Shown: positions 60,916 through 64,000 of the stretch, piece after piece
Position numbering within the stretch: position 1 is the first letter of the stretch
Layout of the letters: each line of letters opens with the position of its first letter
Origin: Aplectana chamaeleonis
Taxonomy: Eukaryota > Nematoda > Chromadorea > Rhabditida > Cosmocercidae
Assembly: GCA_029168955.1 (NCBI GenBank)
Contig: JAPDOI010001448.1
Coordinates: 1 to 64,000, forward strand
Length of the DNA: 64,000 bases
Direction: 5' to 3'
Made by a program: the position numbers and the translations under genes
Notes under the pieces: generated by a model
What the model was told of the DNA's origin: nothing
What the model saw: only the letters and a program-made list of their open reading frames with translations
Database searches by the model: none

Positions 60916-61153
60916 GTTTTTGCTCAGACAGAAGAGAAAATTGCTTAGGCGGCTTGCTTATAATAACAACGCAGCAATTCGAACAAACCTTGATCGGAAA
61001 AACTTTCTTCATGATAATTTGACGCCCTGGCAATTGCAAAAGTTTGGGATAATCAAAGTATGGCTGAAACGAACGAAAGTTTCCACACACAATGTTCATA
61101 CTATGACTCACAACATCTCCCTTCCGGCTACAAGATTTTTACCTAGAGAGTAA

Positions 61154-62445
61154 CTGTGAGGGAGAGCGGCACGCAGCATACGCACGCGATCAACAGAAAC
61201 AAATTCCACTGCGAAACAGAGGAAACGTTGTGCAGCTTTTCAGAACAGAAGAAAAACGATAAAAAGTGAGAAAAGAAGAAGGTTGCAGAGGAAATAGCAG
61301 AATTTGAAAATTTTTTGATTTTCCTCTTTATGCACGTTCATCACGGCTCCAGCAAGACTCATCGGTAAACTACATATAGAAGTTTTTATGTCAAAGTAAG
61401 CAAAAAAAAATTGAAATCGAACTCGATTTTGCCCTTGAACGGGAGCTACCCTTCATTCCCGAACTACTAGCAGTAGTATTAGCACAATCGTAGATGCGAA
61501 GCGGTTGTTTTTCGAAAAATTCAGCCATGAAAGTGAAGATATCATTCTCAAAACAGCACCGCTTTCATGATAGTGATGCAGAAAACTGCGAGTAGCGGGG
61601 AAATGGAGGCTACATACTTCAGGACCTACTGTCCAACTGATAAGAAAGGTCAGAGTGGATCGGTAAATCAATGTGTATACAAGTTACACTACGTTATCAT
61701 CATAACGAACCGGCAAAGTAACTAAATAGAGAAACCAAGCAAAATCTGGGAGAGAAAATCGCCTTGATAAAGAAATGTGTTCATCGGTGCAGGAAAGAGA
61801 TGAAGCACTAGACGCTGAAGAGTGGCGTTTTCTTGGGAAGGAATGGTGACTGTCAAAAGCTATCAGTGGAAGGCCTCAATTACTCACACCCCGAATTGGT
61901 CTGCTACACTTAAGAGCACATAGTCAGCGACAAAAAAATCATTAGCGGCGCGTATAGGTCACCCTCAGAGGAATGTTCCCTACATTGATACGCACTACAA
62001 TACACGCAATAACTTGCTCTAAAAAGCTGCTCGGTTGCGAAAGTGTAAAAAACAACTCATGTTTTCGACAAAAAGAGCCGAACTGAAAAATAGTCCCGCC
62101 GAAGCTTTATGAAGCTTCCTGCACTCATATAACTGAGTTTTGATTTAAATTTGCGGGAGCGGAGCATTAATCACATAAAGATTACTGCATTAATATATTT
62201 GTGGTCTCTTAGCGTAGTAGCATAGCGTAGAGTTGCGATTACAGAGGTCAAAAAGGTCAGTTCGGACTATATCGTCGGTGATAGAATCCTTATCTCTAGT
62301 GCGACACTGCCCCAGTATCCAATACACCCAGCCCTCGATTTTCTGGAACATGGTTCCGCGTTGAGTGCGTGGATCAAACTTTCGTATTGTGTTACTTCTC
62401 GTTGAATGTATGCGAATTTCCGCGAAACAAGTTGCACGACGACAC
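61154..62445. other. no recognised gene
   Basis: AT-rich to 62200; nothing supported. Confidence 0.35.
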
Positions 62446-64000
62446 CAGGGCTGGAATTCATGAACTCGTTTGGTCCCGGCACCCGGCAGAGTTTGGTTTG
62501 CTCAGATAATAACACCGGCTGAGCGGGCGGAGATGTAGGATCGCCGGCTGAGCGGGCAGGCTTATTTTGGGGGCGGAGTGTCTTACCGGCTGAGCGGGCG
62601 AGCATGCATTTCACCGGCTGAGGGGCATGGCTTTATCGGCTGAGCGGGCAGACATAAATCCACGGCTGAGCATGTCACCGGCTGATCGGGCAGACATAGC
62701 ATTACCGGCTGAGGGGCATGACTTTACCGGCTGAGCGGGCAGACACTAAGGCAAACCAGGCTCATGTACGGAGCGGGCGAAATGGACTTCGAACTGATTC
62801 GGGTGTTGGCATTCGAACGGGTGGTCATCCACACGATTTGGATCATTGACCCCTCACCCCTTACGGTTCGTTGTGACCGTGGGGACGTGACAGCGGGTCA
62901 GTTCATGATTTTTAAAGCAAGGTAAGGCTTGCCGCTTCAGAAATGAAACGCAAGGCTCGAACTTGCTGGGGAATAGGGAGAGCCTACTAGGGGCTTCATC
63001 TAGTCTTGCAGATCGATATCATTCACGTGGTGCTACTAAAACCGGCAGAGCGGACCTCCATTTACCGGCTGAGGGGACAGTGAATGCGGGCTGAGGGGGC
63101 AGCCATTTACCGGCTGAGGGGACAGTGAATGCGGGCTGGGGGGGCCACCACTTGCCGACTGAGCGCTCCACCATTCGCCGGCTGAGGGGGCAGTGAATAC
63201 CGGGGCATGCCCGGGTACTATGTTTACTCAGCCGGTATTGCCTGCCCGTCGGCCGGAGTTACTGCCTGAGTGGTTAGCTGCTCAGCTGGGTCCGAACCGA
63301 ACCAAACCACCACCACGGAGGTGCAGCTATGGGACCCACTCAGGCAGTAACCCGGCCGAGGGCAGGCAATACCGGCTGAGTAAACATTGTACCCGGGCAT
63401 GCCTGGTATTCACTGCCCCCTCAGCCGCCAAATGGTGGAGCGCTCAGCCGGCAAGTGGTGCCCCCTTCAGCCCGCATTCACTGTCCTCCCAGCCGGTAAA
63501 TGGCTGCCCCCTCAGCCCGCATTCACTGTCCCCTCAGCTGGTAAATGGAGGTCCGCTCTGCCGGTATTAGTTGCTTACCACGTGAATGATATCGATCTGC
63601 AAGACTGGATGAAGCCCCTAGTAGGCTCTCCTATTCCCCAGCAAGTTCGAGGCTTGTGTTTCTGAAGCGGCAAGCCTTACCTTGCTTTAAAAATCATGAA
63701 CTGACCCGCTGTCACGTCCCCACGGTCACAACGAACCGTAAGGGGTGAGGGTCACGATCCAAATCTATTGTGGATGACCATCCGTTCGAATGCCAACACC
63801 CGAATCAGCCGAAGTCATTTGCTCGCCATCCGCCATGAGCCTGGTTTCTACAGTGTCTGCCCGCTCAGCCCATTGTAAAACTATGCCCCTCGGCCGGCTG
63901 GCTATGTCTGCTGATCAGCCCGGTGACATGCTCGGCACAAATGGTTGCAACTGCCCACTCCGGCCCGGCCTGAGCACCAGCGTGAAGCAGCGCCGCCAGA
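62446..64000. mobile_element. giant palindromic element, right end outside the window
   Basis: Arms of at least 660 bp pair around a centre near 63306: left about 62612-63273, right about 63338-64000. Paired landmarks: GACTGATTCGGGTGTTGGCA-like at 62797 and 63795; GGTAAGGCTTGCCGCTTCAG at 62921 and its inverse at 63665; GATCGATATCATTCACGTGG at 63011 and its inverse at 63579; CCGGGTACTATGTTTACTCA at 63210 and its inverse at 63375. A possible outer end is CAGGGCTGGAATTC at 62446, which recalls the CAGGG start of hAT elements. No transposase frame. Confidence 0.85.
62512..62752. repeat. interspersed ACCGGCTGAGCGGGCAG repeats
   Basis: The 16-20 bp motif occurs about nine times, spaced irregularly 20-40 bp apart, with GGGGCAT and GGGCAGACAT variants. 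Related copies are at 63060-63195 and, inverted, at 63415-63555 and 63850-63990. Confidence 0.88.

Overview
The window looks like nuclear DNA from a nematode, most likely a clade V parasite of the hookworm/strongylid type. That placement is an inference. It rests on short introns with strong TTTTCAG-type acceptors, a probable trans-splice acceptor 19 nt upstream of a small gene's ATG, two RTE-type LINE relics of the kind common in strongylids, and very dense MITE and foldback content. No bacterial operon, rRNA, tRNA or CRISPR signal was seen.

Only one long host gene can be assembled with confidence: a 14-exon type-B carboxylesterase on the minus strand (47528-53751). All splice phases are compatible, it predicts 560 aa, and Ser218, Glu352 and His466 form the catalytic triad. 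A second, small minus-strand gene (22514-22740) encodes a putative secreted peptide. A few other short ORFs are listed with low confidence.

The rest is a mosaic of mobile and repetitive DNA. 0-3.1 kb: dead RTE LINE with a 15-bp target-site duplication. 3.3-4.2, 14.5-15.3 and 44.4-45.0 kb: foldback elements rich in GATTTGGC. 8.7-12.0 kb: degenerate Ingi/Vingi-like non-LTR element with a 2A-like motif, interrupted by a MITE. 16.6-18.5 kb: 42-bp minisatellite. 18.8-19.7 kb: GGAGGC microsatellite and a TTCG array. 20-22 kb: clustered TTAA MITEs. 24.9-26.8 kb: 5'-truncated RTE element. 27.2-28.1 kb: internally deleted mariner. 29.0-30.8 kb: 250-bp tandem array invaded by two MITEs. 31.7-46.3 kb: about a dozen TIR or foldback elements, including a hAT element with an exact 8-bp duplication. 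62.4-64 kb: a very large palindrome that runs off the right edge.

Three themes stand out. First, three loci (23.13, 23.84 and 32.62 kb) share a TATA box, then CTGGAAG 53-55 nt downstream, then a hairpin; two of them also share an upstream hairpin with compensatory changes. They are candidate structured RNA genes or promoter/leader modules. Second, several nonautonomous transposons carry tandem-repeat cores (TTCCG, TTAACG, TTCG and a 22-bp minisatellite). Third, nested insertions with readable target duplications allow relative dating of many elements. All similarity statements come from reading the sequence by eye; no database search was run.
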